A DNA stretch of 5,790 nt, taken from contig CAZMQF010000157.1 in assembly GCA_964568365.1 (NCBI GenBank), positions 1-5,790 of the forward strand. Reading direction: 5' to 3'. Shown here piece after piece: positions 1 to 5,790 of the stretch (within the stretch, counting starts at the first letter, position 1; each line of letters begins with the position of its first letter). This stretch comes from CAYLMG01 sp964568365. GTDB taxonomy: Bacteria; Planctomycetota; Phycisphaerae; Sedimentisphaerales; Anaerobacaceae. The notes beneath the pieces were generated by a model. The model was not told where the DNA came from. It did not search any database and saw only the letters and a list, made by a program, of their open reading frames with translations. The translations under genes and the position numbers were made by a program.

Positions 1-1098
1 TTATTTAGAAAAAAAAGCGCCGGTAAGGCAAAATCAGAAGAAGCCGAAAGCGGAGATGAAAGAATAGTACCTGGTAAGTCATCCAAAGCAGTTCAGACGA
101 CGGCTTCATATTGGCTAAGATGGGGTTTTGAATTGCTTTTTCTTTTTATCATAGCCGCGGGTTCAGTTTTTTACTTCGGTGATTTGAAACAAAAACTGTT
201 GTTTGAAGTCAATTATTATCTTAGAAGCAGAAATTGGCCGAAAGTTCTTGAAGTTGCTCGGCGTTACCAGAATAATAATCATATGAATCATGCATATAAT
301 CGGGCTTTATTTCATCTGGGCCTGTTACCTTCTGATATGTTTTGCTATCAGCAGCGCCCTCGTTGCTTATTGCTTTCTACTGGGAGAGATATTTTCACAC
401 TGGAACAAAGATTTGACACTTTTTACGACCTCGGAACAATTAATCATTGTGAATCAGAACTTGTGGAATTGCTGGAAATGTATGGTGAGCATCCCGAGAT
501 TCTTAAAAGGCTGTCTATGGTCAGGATGGCTAAAAACGATATTGATACAGCACGTGTTTATCTTGGGGCACTCAGTAAGACCCTTTTTGACTCTGACTGG
601 GCTGAAGATTATCTTAAACGACTTGAAACTGACCCGAATTTGTCGACCGATAAAGATATCCGGCGTCTCCGCAGCCTGATGCCCGAAAACGATAAGGTTT
701 TTTACGATTTCGAGATAGAAGAAATACTCTCTGGTTTGTTGGAAAAGAACAGAACGAACAAAATGGCTTTTGAATATCTTATGGCTTTTTATATGTTCCG
801 GTTGGATCTCGATAATTTTGTGCGGAACATAGGCCGTCTTGATGATTTTGATTATCCCCGGATTCCACGACATTATGAAGAGGTAATTTTAACTTATATA
901 TATTTTAAGAAAAAGGTGCCTGATTTAAAAGGTCGTGCCGTCAGCGAGGAAACGCAACAGCGATTCAGGGGCTTTGTGCAAATGGCTAACCTTTACAGAA
1001 ATGACCCGGAGGCTGCTTTTAGTGAGCTGGCGAAAAACTATGGAGATACTTATCAATTTTATTATGCTTATGAGGTTTCGGGCTTAAAAAATGAGTAG
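1..1098 (+). CDS. DUF6057 family membrane protein, 3' part (5' end outside window)
   Basis: The frame is open from base 1 to the TAG at 1096-1098, giving 365 visible residues, so the true start lies upstream; a TTG at 133 is only an internal codon. Visible order: a charged linker (about residues 1-38, Lys/Glu/Ser rich), one hydrophobic segment (about 41-59), then a soluble helical, TPR-like region to the end. The match to DUF6057 comes from memory of the family: a 'VLEVARRY...AYNRALFHLGLLPSDMF' type block after the membrane segment, 'PEILKRLS', 'KTLFDSDWAEDYL', 'NKMAFEYLMAFY', 'PRHYEEV' and a C-terminal 'FGDTY.FYY'-like end (here YGDTYQFYYAY). Family members usually carry several N-terminal membrane helices, most of which would be upstream here. 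No function is established. The helical repeats suggest protein-protein contact at the membrane. It overlaps the next gene by 8 bases, implying coupled translation. Confidence 0.85.
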   Translation, partial: LFRKKSAGKAKSEEAESGDERIVPGKSSKAVQTTASYWLRWGFELLFLFIIAAGSVFYFGDLKQKLLFEVNYYLRSRNWPKVLEVARRYQNNNHMNHAYNRALFHLGLLPSDMFCYQQRPRCLLLSTGRDIFTLEQRFDTFYDLGTINHCESELVELLEMYGEHPEILKRLSMVRMAKNDIDTARVYLGALSKTLFDSDWAEDYLKRLETDPNLSTDKDIRRLRSLMPENDKVFYDFEIEEILSGLLEKNRTNKMAFEYLMAFYMFRLDLDNFVRNIGRLDDFDYPRIPRHYEEVILTYIYFKKKVPDLKGRAVSEETQQRFRGFVQMANLYRNDPEAAFSELAKNYGDTYQFYYAYEVSGLKNE

Positions 1099-2671
1099 AT
1101 ACCGTAAATGCATTGTTTTTTTGGGCGTGGTTTTTGTTGCATTAGTTGTTTTAATAATGGGTTTCTATAAGTATTTCTCAAAGCCGTCGATAGAACAGTT
1201 TGATGTTGTTGACAGGTTGCCGCGGATTTATCCGGATTACAGCGATACGGTTATTCCTCCAAATATCGCACCATTGAATTTTGCAGTGCAGGAAGATGGC
1301 AAATATTATTACGTGAAAATACATTCCGGAAAAGGTGAATCTGTCGAAGTTTTCAGCAAGAGTTCAAAGATTATTATACCTCAAAAGCCATGGCGTGAAC
1401 TTTTGCATGCGAACAGGAATGAGCAGTTATATTTTGACATTTATGTAAAGGATGAAAATAATAAATGGAACCGATTTGATACTGTTATGAATACAATCGT
1501 AGATGAGAACATAGACAACTTTCTTGTATACAGGAAAATCCATCCCGACTATATTTTCTGGAGGGAAATTGGTATTTATCAGCGAAATCTAAGCAATTAT
1601 GATGAGTCACCAATTTTAAAGAACAAGAGGTTTGGATTAGGTTGTGTTAATTGTCATACTTTTTGCAATAATAAGGGCAATAAGGTATTATATCCGACCC
1701 GTAGCGAGATTTACGGAACCGACACTTTATTGGTTGAGGATGGTAAAGTACAAAAGATTGGTGCAAAATTTACATATTCCTGCTGGCATCCGAGTGGAAA
1801 AATGCTTGTCTTTTCTGAGAACAAGATTGTCCTGTTTTTCCATTCTTCCAGAAATGAGGTTCGTGATGTCTCGGATATGGATTCACTTTTGGCTTATTAT
1901 ATCATTGGTTCAAAAAAAATAAAAACCTCGCCGAAACTTTCGAGAAAGGATTATCTGGAAACTTATCCTGCTTGGTCTCCTGATGGAAGGTCTCTTTATT
2001 TCTGTCGTGCACCAGTATTGTGGCCGGATGATGAAAAAGTTCCTCTAAAACAGTACGATAAGGTTAAATATGACCTGATGAGGATAGATTATGACATTAT
2101 AAATGATCAGTGGGGAGAGCTTGAAACCGTTGTTTCTTCCGAAGATACAGGGCTGAGTGTTACTTTGCCAAGAATCAGCCCTGATGGGAGGTGGTTGTTA
2201 TTATGTATGGCTGATTATGGTTGTTTCAATGCTTACAGTAAGAGCAGTGATTTATACATAATTGACCTTGAGGATGCTAATCAAAGCGGCGAGTTTATAG
2301 CCAAAAGGCTTGAGGTCAACAGCGACCAAAGCGAATCCTGGCATAGCTGGTCGAGTAATAGCCGGTGGATAGTATTCAGCAGTAAAAGAGATTACGGTAT
2401 CTTTACGAAGCTTTATATCAGTTATGTTGATGAAAGTGGAAATGCATATAAACCTTTTATCCTTCCTCAGAAAAACCCAGCGTTTTATGACTCGTGCTTA
2501 CTAACCTACAATACGCCTGAGCTTATTAATGAACCTGTTCCGGTTAGAGGTGAAAACCTGGCGAGAGTGATTCGCGGCTCGGAGAGAATTTCAGTTGATG
2601 TACCGATTACCATGGCAACTCCTAAGGCTGAAGGGACGTATGAGGGTGCTTTGTCCAGGCAGCGTGAATAA
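1091..2671 (+). CDS. Membrane-anchored PD40 (TolB-like) beta-propeller protein with one CxxCH haem site
   Basis: 526 residues. A basic N-terminus (MSRYRK) followed by a hydrophobic stretch at about 8-26 looks like an uncleaved signal anchor, placing the rest outside the cytoplasm. A conserved entry motif, 'YPDY...IPPNIAPLNF' (47-64), precedes a beta-rich domain. CVNCH at 185-189 is a c-type haem attachment motif; a third Cys (C192) lies close by. PD40/WD40-like blades follow: CWHPSGKMLVFS (231-242), AWSPDGRSLYFC (294-305), RISPDGRWLLLC (361-372) and SWSSNSRWIVFS (419-430). This layout is known in Bacteroidota and Planctomycetota proteins often labelled 'TolB family' or 'cytochrome c biosynthesis', but no activity is established, and it is not the Tol-Pal TolB. 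The ATG sits inside the end of the DUF6057 gene; the nearest GAGG (1072-1075) is too far upstream, so translational coupling is likely. An electron-transfer or redox-sensing role is inference. Confidence 0.85.
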   Translation: MSRYRKCIVFLGVVFVALVVLIMGFYKYFSKPSIEQFDVVDRLPRIYPDYSDTVIPPNIAPLNFAVQEDGKYYYVKIHSGKGESVEVFSKSSKIIIPQKPWRELLHANRNEQLYFDIYVKDENNKWNRFDTVMNTIVDENIDNFLVYRKIHPDYIFWREIGIYQRNLSNYDESPILKNKRFGLGCVNCHTFCNNKGNKVLYPTRSEIYGTDTLLVEDGKVQKIGAKFTYSCWHPSGKMLVFSENKIVLFFHSSRNEVRDVSDMDSLLAYYIIGSKKIKTSPKLSRKDYLETYPAWSPDGRSLYFCRAPVLWPDDEKVPLKQYDKVKYDLMRIDYDIINDQWGELETVVSSEDTGLSVTLPRISPDGRWLLLCMADYGCFNAYSKSSDLYIIDLEDANQSGEFIAKRLEVNSDQSESWHSWSSNSRWIVFSSKRDYGIFTKLYISYVDESGNAYKPFILPQKNPAFYDSCLLTYNTPELINEPVPVRGENLARVIRGSERISVDVPITMATPKAEGTYEGALSRQRE

Positions 2672-2745
2672 TGTTTTCTTTAATCTGCCTGTGTCCTGTA
2701 AGATATCAAGCTGTTTATCGGTCTCAACTCTTAGAAATTGCTTGA

Positions 2746-2769
2746 TTTTTAACTTAAAAATGTTAAAAA
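2746..2769. repeat. Perfect 8-bp AT-rich inverted repeat in the gap before the chorismatase-like gene
   Basis: TTTTTAAC (2746-2753) and GTTAAAAA (2762-2769) are exact inverted copies separated by 8 bases. The site lies in the 178-base gap between the haem-propeller gene and the next gene. It could be an operator or a weak hairpin. In DNA this AT-rich it could also arise by chance, and GG interrupts the T run that follows, so it is not a good terminator. Apart from this repeat I see no gene or RNA in 2672-2849. Confidence 0.3.
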
Positions 2770-2849
2770 GGTTTTTCAGAGTATGCAAAAAGATAAGCGG
2801 AGCAGTAGATATTTGATTTAATTTACTTTCAAGGGTAGATAGAATTAAA

Positions 2850-3959
2850 ATGTCCGTGAATATGGACGTACGAAGAGTCGAGTCGCCTAAGGTAAGTGAG
2901 ATTTATATTTCAGCAACTACCGACGGAGGAATATCAATTAAAAACCAGTGGAAGGAGATTTTCGCTGGTATTAGAAAAGTCCTGGTTTCCAGTGAAGGGC
3001 ATATTCTTCAGGAGCGGATTTTTGCTGCAGAAAGTGCAATCGATTCTGCTTATAAAAAACGTTTAGAAGAGTATGGCGATATAGATGACGGAGTGTCACC
3101 GAGTTTTTTGATTTGCCAAGAGGGTCTTTCAGGCTCTATTGGGGGTGTGCAGGTTCACGCCGTTAGATGTGAAAATAAACCGGATGTGATTGATTTTCAG
3201 GGCAGCCTGTGTGGAAGAATTGTTAAAGTGCCCGGACGAAGGTATCTGATGCTTTCGAATATTTCAGGTTTTCAGGCCGGCAGTGATGTTGAACAGGCAA
3301 AAGCAATGCTTGAAAATTCGGAGGCCATACTTAAGCAATATAATTCTGATTTTCGTAATGTGCCGAGGACGTGGATGTGGCTGGGAGATATACTTGGCTG
3401 GTATGGTCGATTCAATCGGGTCAGGAATAAATTTTTTACCGGGCGCGGTATCATTACAGCCGGCGGAGTTCAGAGGTTGCCTGCAAGCACCGGAATTGGA
3501 CTTGCGCCAGCTGGCAAGGGCAGTTGTGCTATGGATTTGGTTGCGGTTCTTGAGCCGGCTGACTCGATAAAGTATCTTCCTTCAGCGGGCAGACAGCATT
3601 GCGCGTTTGAATACGGCTCAGCTTTTTCGAGGGCAACCGAAGCGATGATGCCGGCAGCAAAGGCGGTTTTTATTTCCGGTACAGCTTCAATCGATATCAA
3701 CGGAGCAACGACAAATGTAGGTAATCCCTTAGGCCAGATAAAAGAGACGATAGAAAATGTTCGTGCGATTTTAAGGGATATGCATTGTACGGATAATGAT
3801 GTTGTGCAGGCAATTTCATACTGTAAGACGGCGGAAGTTGAAGGGGTGTTTGAAGAGTACAAAGGCGATTTGAACTGGCCCTGGATGACGGTTGTCTGTG
3901 ATATTTGCCGGCTTGAACTGCTGTTCGAAGTTGAAATTACAGCAACATCTTCGGCCTAA
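2850..3959 (+). CDS. Chorismatase / RidA-like superfamily protein (FkbO/Hyg5/XanB2 relatives), substrate unknown
   Basis: 369 residues, close to the usual length of chorismatase-family proteins (about 330-350). The N-terminal part (1-170) is poorly conserved. The central block has RTWMWLGDI (173-181), W184-Y185 and F188-N189, R192, and LPASTGIG (210-217), matching the family's 'RTW.Y..DI...Y..F...R......PA.T.IG' pattern. The C-terminal part is a Rid/YjgF-like domain with VFISGTASID (273-282) and ends in DICR..LLFEVE (351-362). C353 and E360 are seven residues apart, the same Cys/Glu spacing I recall for the active-site end of FkbO-type chorismatases. Those enzymes remove pyruvate from chorismate to give dihydroxycyclohexadienoate or hydroxybenzoates; whether this one does is unproven. 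ATG 2850 is the first usable start after an in-frame TGA at 2814; AAGGG at 2831-2835 is 14 bases upstream, rather far, and ATG 2862 is an alternative. Confidence 0.75.
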   Translation: MSVNMDVRRVESPKVSEIYISATTDGGISIKNQWKEIFAGIRKVLVSSEGHILQERIFAAESAIDSAYKKRLEEYGDIDDGVSPSFLICQEGLSGSIGGVQVHAVRCENKPDVIDFQGSLCGRIVKVPGRRYLMLSNISGFQAGSDVEQAKAMLENSEAILKQYNSDFRNVPRTWMWLGDILGWYGRFNRVRNKFFTGRGIITAGGVQRLPASTGIGLAPAGKGSCAMDLVAVLEPADSIKYLPSAGRQHCAFEYGSAFSRATEAMMPAAKAVFISGTASIDINGATTNVGNPLGQIKETIENVRAILRDMHCTDNDVVQAISYCKTAEVEGVFEEYKGDLNWPWMTVVCDICRLELLFEVEITATSSA

Positions 3960-3976
3960 GGTTATGCCGAGTTTTT
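3951..3976 (+). terminator. Short terminator-like hairpin at the stop of the chorismatase-like gene
   Basis: TCGGC (3951-3955) pairs with GCCGA (3966-3970) around a 10-base loop that contains the stop codon, and GTTTTT follows. The stem is only 5 bp, plus a possible T-G pair, so it is weak. The position, between two convergent genes, is right for a terminator of the plus-strand transcript. There is no T run on the other strand, so it would not serve panB. Confidence 0.4.
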
Positions 3977-4007
3977 GATAAGGATATTTTTTTATACAAG
4001 TCGTCCG

Positions 4008-4865
4008 TTAATGGTTTTGCATACCTTTTAGCAATTCTGTCAGGCGATTAAACTCACCTTTTTTCATATGGTAACTGTGTTCACTGTCGGGATATTTTTT
4101 CTCTATTACTTCTTTGCTGTAGTGGTTAACAGCCTCTATTATAGTTTCGCTGAGATTGGTATAGTTTTTGGCAAATTTTGGTTTGCTTTGTGTCAGGCCG
4201 AGTATGTCCGGCGCAATCAGGATTTGGCCGTCACAGCCCGGCCCGGACCCGCAGCCGATGACCGGCACTTCAGTGCGTTTGGTTATAATCTCTGCCACCT
4301 CTGCTGCGGTTCCTTCCAGCAACAGCGAGCAGGCGCCGGCATTGACCATTTGTTCTGCGAGGTTGATAAGTTCAGCGGCCATTTCTGCAGTAGTCGCTTC
4401 GGCTTTGAATCGGCCGATTTTGCTTATGCTCTGAGGTCTTATACCAATATGTGCCATAACAGCCATACCTGCGTCGCTGACGGCTTTAATGATGTTAAGA
4501 TAGACACTGGTCGCCTCGATTTTCACCATTTGGGCGCCGCATTGAGTAAAGAATCGGCCAGCGTTTTCGACAGCCTTTTCTATCGTGAGTTGATATGATA
4601 AAAAAGGCATATCGGCAACAAGATAGACATTCGGGGAGGCTCGCCGGACAGCGGCGGTAATTGCTACCATAAAGTCCATCGTTGCAGGAAGTGTTGAATC
4701 AAAGCCGAGAACTATCTGGGCGGCGGAATCGCCTACGAGTATCATTTGCACATTTGTTTGGGACATCAGTTTTGCTGTTGTGTAGTCATAGCAGCTTACA
4801 GCTGTAATCTTATGTCCCTGGCGTTTGGCCTCTATCAAATCAGATAAGGTCATTTTTGTTTCCAT
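4008..4865 (-). CDS. panB: 3-methyl-2-oxobutanoate hydroxymethyltransferase (ketopantoate hydroxymethyltransferase)
   Basis: PanB transfers a hydroxymethyl group from 5,10-methylene-tetrahydrofolate to 2-oxoisovalerate to make ketopantoate, the first committed step to pantothenate and CoA, in the cytoplasm. Numbering here starts at the GTG at 4871. Signatures: YDYTTAKL (28-35), VGDSA with metal ligand D48, DSTLPATMD (58-66), ADMPF with metal ligand D87, VKIEA with K117 and E119, HIGIRPQS (141-148), LLLEG with catalytic E186, and GCGSGPGCDGQIL (206-218), then PKF and a C-terminal EHSYH (264-268). These line up with D45, D84, K112, E114 and E181 of the E. coli enzyme. One stretch, IGRFKAEAT (152-160), departs from the usual GGYKVQG-like block. 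I prefer the ATG at 4865 (285 residues): an AGGA (4874-4877) sits 8 bases ahead of it; the GTG two codons earlier is poorly spaced. No panC or panD is adjacent in the window. Confidence 0.95.
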   Translation of the reverse strand: METKMTLSDLIEAKRQGHKITAVSCYDYTTAKLMSQTNVQMILVGDSAAQIVLGFDSTLPATMDFMVAITAAVRRASPNVYLVADMPFLSYQLTIEKAVENAGRFFTQCGAQMVKIEATSVYLNIIKAVSDAGMAVMAHIGIRPQSISKIGRFKAEATTAEMAAELINLAEQMVNAGACSLLLEGTAAEVAEIITKRTEVPVIGCGSGPGCDGQILIAPDILGLTQSKPKFAKNYTNLSETIIEAVNHYSKEVIEKKYPDSEHSYHMKKGEFNRLTELLKGMQNH

Positions 4866-4873
4866 TAACACAG

Positions 4874-4877
4874 TCCT
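4874..4877 (-). promoter_or_regulatory. panB ribosome binding site
   Basis: On the minus strand, AGGA (within CAGGA) lies 8 bases before the ATG at 4865. This spacing decides for that ATG over the GTG at 4871, which would leave only 2 bases. Confidence 0.6.
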
Positions 4878-4902
4878 GAAAAAAATAACAAATTATTGGT
4901 TA

Positions 4903-4931
4903 AAAATACGAGAACAAAGCCTTACTTTCAA
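4903..4931 (-). promoter_or_regulatory. Candidate sigma-70-like promoter for panB
   Basis: Reading the minus strand, TTGAAA (4931-4926) is followed after exactly 17 bases by TATTTT (4908-4903). The predicted start of transcription, around 4896, leaves a leader of about 30 bases before the panB ATG, with room for the AGGA site and nothing else. The local DNA is AT-rich, so a chance match is possible, but spacing and position are both right. Confidence 0.45.
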
Positions 4932-5095
4932 GCGTAAAAAAGGTTGATTTTAGGCTGTAATTGCATTATCTCTGGAAAAAATTAAAAAAATTAGGGTTTT
5001 TTAAAAATAATTCTTGATTATTGGGGACAAAAGTACAATTTACAATTGTTTTTGATATTTTCCTTAAAGATTTTTTTTGTTTTTGCTCGATTATT
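4932..5095. other. AT-rich non-coding stretch upstream of panB
   Basis: No credible coding frame on either strand. The stretch is dominated by A and T runs, including an 8-bp pairing TTAAAAAA/TTTTTTAA (4982-4989 with 4997-5004) and eight Ts at 5071-5078. Two TACAAT hexamers (5034-5039 and 5041-5046) resemble plus-strand -10 boxes, but neither has a convincing -35 box at normal spacing. This is where a promoter for the RNA ending at 5207 would have to be. Confidence 0.4.
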
Positions 5096-5207
5096 AAGAG
5101 AAGAGGGATTGTTGTGTAAACGTGATAACGTAGCAATTATACATCTTTGAGCTTTTCATCACCCTCCTCCGAAGCCAGGTTCTGTTTATAGAATCTGGCT
5201 TTTTTTT
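5096..5207 (+). ncRNA. Candidate small RNA or transcribed leader ending at the orphan terminator
   Basis: A strong plus-strand terminator needs a plus-strand transcript, and panB points the other way, so something short must be transcribed here. The bases in front fold: GAGGG (5103-5107) can pair with CCCTC (5162-5166). Inside it, ATTGTT (5108-5113) can pair with AGCAAT (5132-5137), with one T-G pair, stacked on ACGT/ACGT (5120-5123 with 5128-5131) around a GATA loop and a 6-base bulge on the left side. A pyrimidine-rich CCCTCCTCC (5162-5170) resembles the anti-Shine-Dalgarno of 16S rRNA. The 5' end is a guess. An alternative reading of the same bases is a 13-codon leader ORF, TTG 5109 to TGA 5150, preceded by GAGGG. 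I do not recognise a known RNA family. Confidence 0.4.
5172..5207 (+). terminator. Strong rho-independent terminator with no gene in front
   Basis: AAGCCAGGTTCT (5172-5183) pairs along all 12 positions (one G-T pair) with AGAATCTGGCTT (5190-5201) around a 6-base GTTTAT loop, and eight Ts run from 5200 to 5207. Only the plus strand has the T tract. The nearest gene upstream, panB, reads away from it, and the next gene starts 340 bases further on. Confidence 0.88.
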
Positions 5208-5530
5208 GTTGTATTGAAATTATGTTAATATGGGCAATGTTTCACTAACAACTGATGTTAATGCGGGAAAGAAAATAAGTGCTTTTCGGAATTAGAGAAG
5301 AGTAAAAAACTTGTTTTTAGTGCACTCTTTTTCATTTTGACTTCATATTATCCTTTAGAATAAGAACTAAGATCTTAATTATTATCTGAGCTGTCACATT
5401 TGGCTATTAAATCTTCTTTGAAGTCAGAAGTTAGTTGTGCATAATTATCCGGCAGCTTGGGCTTTTTTTATTGTATGCTTTTTAGCTTAAAATAGATTAT
5501 AGCTGAAAGATATTTTATCGGTCCTGTGGA
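5208..5530. other. Non-coding stretch upstream of the permease
   Basis: About 320 bases without a supportable gene. The longest ATG frame I checked (5230-5295, 21 codons) has no ribosome binding site. Structure present: GAGAAGAGT (5295-5303) can pair with ACTCTTTTT (5324-5332), with two G-T pairs, enclosing AAAAA/TTTTT; and an imperfect palindrome lies at 5357-5387. A TTGACT (5337-5342) resembles a -35 box, but the only good -10 match, TAGAAT (5356-5361), is just 13 bases away. A TAAAAT at 5488-5493 would suit a -10 box for the permease but lacks a -35 partner. Confidence 0.4.
5357..5387. repeat. Imperfect palindrome with perfect 10-bp core, possible operator
   Basis: The core TAAGATCTTA (5368-5377) is a perfect palindrome, and the flanks (AGAATAAGAAC to the left, ATTATTATCT to the right) are partly symmetrical. 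Its place about 170 bases ahead of the permease start is compatible with a regulator binding site, but no regulator is identified and AT-rich DNA favours chance symmetry. Confidence 0.25.
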
Positions 5531-5537
5531 AAGAGGA
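5531..5537 (+). promoter_or_regulatory. Permease ribosome binding site
   Basis: AAGAGGA ends 9 bases before the GTG at 5547. It picks that GTG over the in-frame GTG at 5526, which has no such site in front. Confidence 0.55.
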
Positions 5538-5546
5538 AATGAAGAG

Positions 5547-5790
5547 GTGCCTGAACTAAAAAAAGAGCTTGGTCTGCTTGATGTTTTTGCTGTGAGTACA
5601 GGGGCAATGATAAGCACCGGCCTGTTTGTGTTACCTGCAATTGCTTATATGAGAGCGGGGCCGGCACTAATTTTATCTTATTTTTTGGCGTCGATTCTGA
5701 TAATTCCGAGTGTTTTAAGCCAAGCTGAACTATGTAGTGCCATGCCGAGAGCAGGAGGTATGTATTTTTATGTTGAGCGAAGTTTAGGCC
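5547..5790 (+). CDS. APC-superfamily amino-acid permease, N-terminal part (3' end outside window)
   Basis: From the GTG at 5547 the frame runs open to the window end: 81 codons plus one base, out of roughly 430-500 expected for the family. A short cytoplasmic lead (PELKKELGLLDVFAVS) precedes the first helix with GAMISTGLFVLP (19-30), matching the unwound GxGIGtGIF-type substrate-binding segment of APC transporters. A second helix spans about 38-58, including AGPALILSYFLAS, and MPRAGGMYFYVERSLG (66-81) is the conserved 'P.aGG.Y.Y..r..G' loop entering helix 3. These proteins move amino acids or polyamines across the inner membrane by antiport or cation symport; the substrate cannot be told from this fragment. 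The GTG start is supported by AAGAGGA 9 bases upstream; an in-frame TAG at 5493 limits how far the gene could extend. Confidence 0.85.
   Translation, partial: MPELKKELGLLDVFAVSTGAMISTGLFVLPAIAYMRAGPALILSYFLASILIIPSVLSQAELCSAMPRAGGMYFYVERSLG

Noticed and set aside
454..873. Minus-strand open frame of 139 codons inside the DUF6057 gene
   Set aside because: It lies wholly within a recognised coding frame and its protein shows no family signature.
1091..2671. TolB of the Tol-Pal system
   Set aside because: The CxxCH motif, N-terminal anchor and the absence of tolQ, tolR, tolA and pal neighbours do not fit; only the PD40 blades are shared.
2595..2816. Small plus-strand frame running from the end of the propeller gene into the gap
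   Set aside because: It starts out of frame inside a real gene, has no ribosome site and no recognisable sequence.
2813..2841. TTGATT, 17 bases, TAGATA as a promoter for the chorismatase-like gene
   Set aside because: The -10 box matches at only 3 of 6 positions and transcription would start almost on the ATG; too weak to annotate.
3470..3862. Minus-strand open frame of 130 codons inside the chorismatase-like gene
   Set aside because: The plus-strand frame carries clear family motifs over the same bases; the reverse frame is a by-product of codon use.
4068..4598. Plus-strand open frame of 176 codons opposite panB
   Set aside because: panB is certain on the other strand and this frame yields an unrecognisable Cys/Phe-rich protein.
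5136..5141. Perfect TATAAT on the minus strand as a distal panB promoter
   Set aside because: No -35 box at normal spacing and a closer, better-formed promoter exists at 4903-4931.
5096..5546. T-box or other known riboswitch controlling the permease
   Set aside because: No T-box core sequence (GGTGG-ACCGCG type) or other riboswitch signature that I recognise is present.
5539..5559. ATG frame of six codons overlapping the permease start
   Set aside because: The purine-rich site is only 2 bases before this ATG; the GTG at 5547 in the permease frame fits the same site far better.

Overview
The window reads as ordinary chromosomal DNA from an AT-leaning bacterium. My best guess is the PVC group, most likely an anaerobic planctomycete of the Phycisphaerae/Sedimentisphaerales type. 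This rests on three things: a DUF6057 + PD40/CxxCH gene pair (familiar from Bacteroidota and Planctomycetota), a chorismatase-like Rid-fold protein, and starts with recognisable Shine-Dalgarno sequences, which argues against Bacteroidota. The assignment is inference; there is no rRNA or other marker gene here.

Layout. (1) 1-1098, plus: 3' part of a DUF6057 membrane protein whose start lies upstream of the window. (2) 1091-2671, plus: a membrane-anchored PD40 beta-propeller protein with one CxxCH haem-binding motif, overlapping gene 1 by 8 bases. (3) 2850-3959, plus: a full-length protein with the sequence signatures of the chorismatase / RidA-like superfamily (FkbO/Hyg5/XanB2 relatives), with a small terminator-like hairpin at its stop codon. 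(4) 4008-4865, minus: panB, ketopantoate hydroxymethyltransferase, convergent with gene 3 and preceded by a good sigma-70-like promoter. (5) 4866-5546: a long AT-rich non-coding interval containing a textbook rho-independent terminator (5172-5207) with no annotated gene in front of it; the 75 bases before it can fold, so a small RNA or attenuated leader is proposed. (6) 5547-5790, plus: N-terminal 81 residues of an APC-family amino-acid permease, cut off by the window end.

Genes 1 and 2 probably form a translationally coupled unit of unknown function at the cell envelope. Gene 3 is on the same strand 178 bases later and may or may not be co-transcribed. panB is a stand-alone pantothenate/CoA gene, with no panC or panD visible. 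The most interesting places are the orphan terminator with its structured upstream RNA, the DUF6057/haem-propeller pair, and the chorismatase-like enzyme of unknown substrate. I see no mobile element, CRISPR array, tRNA or rRNA.
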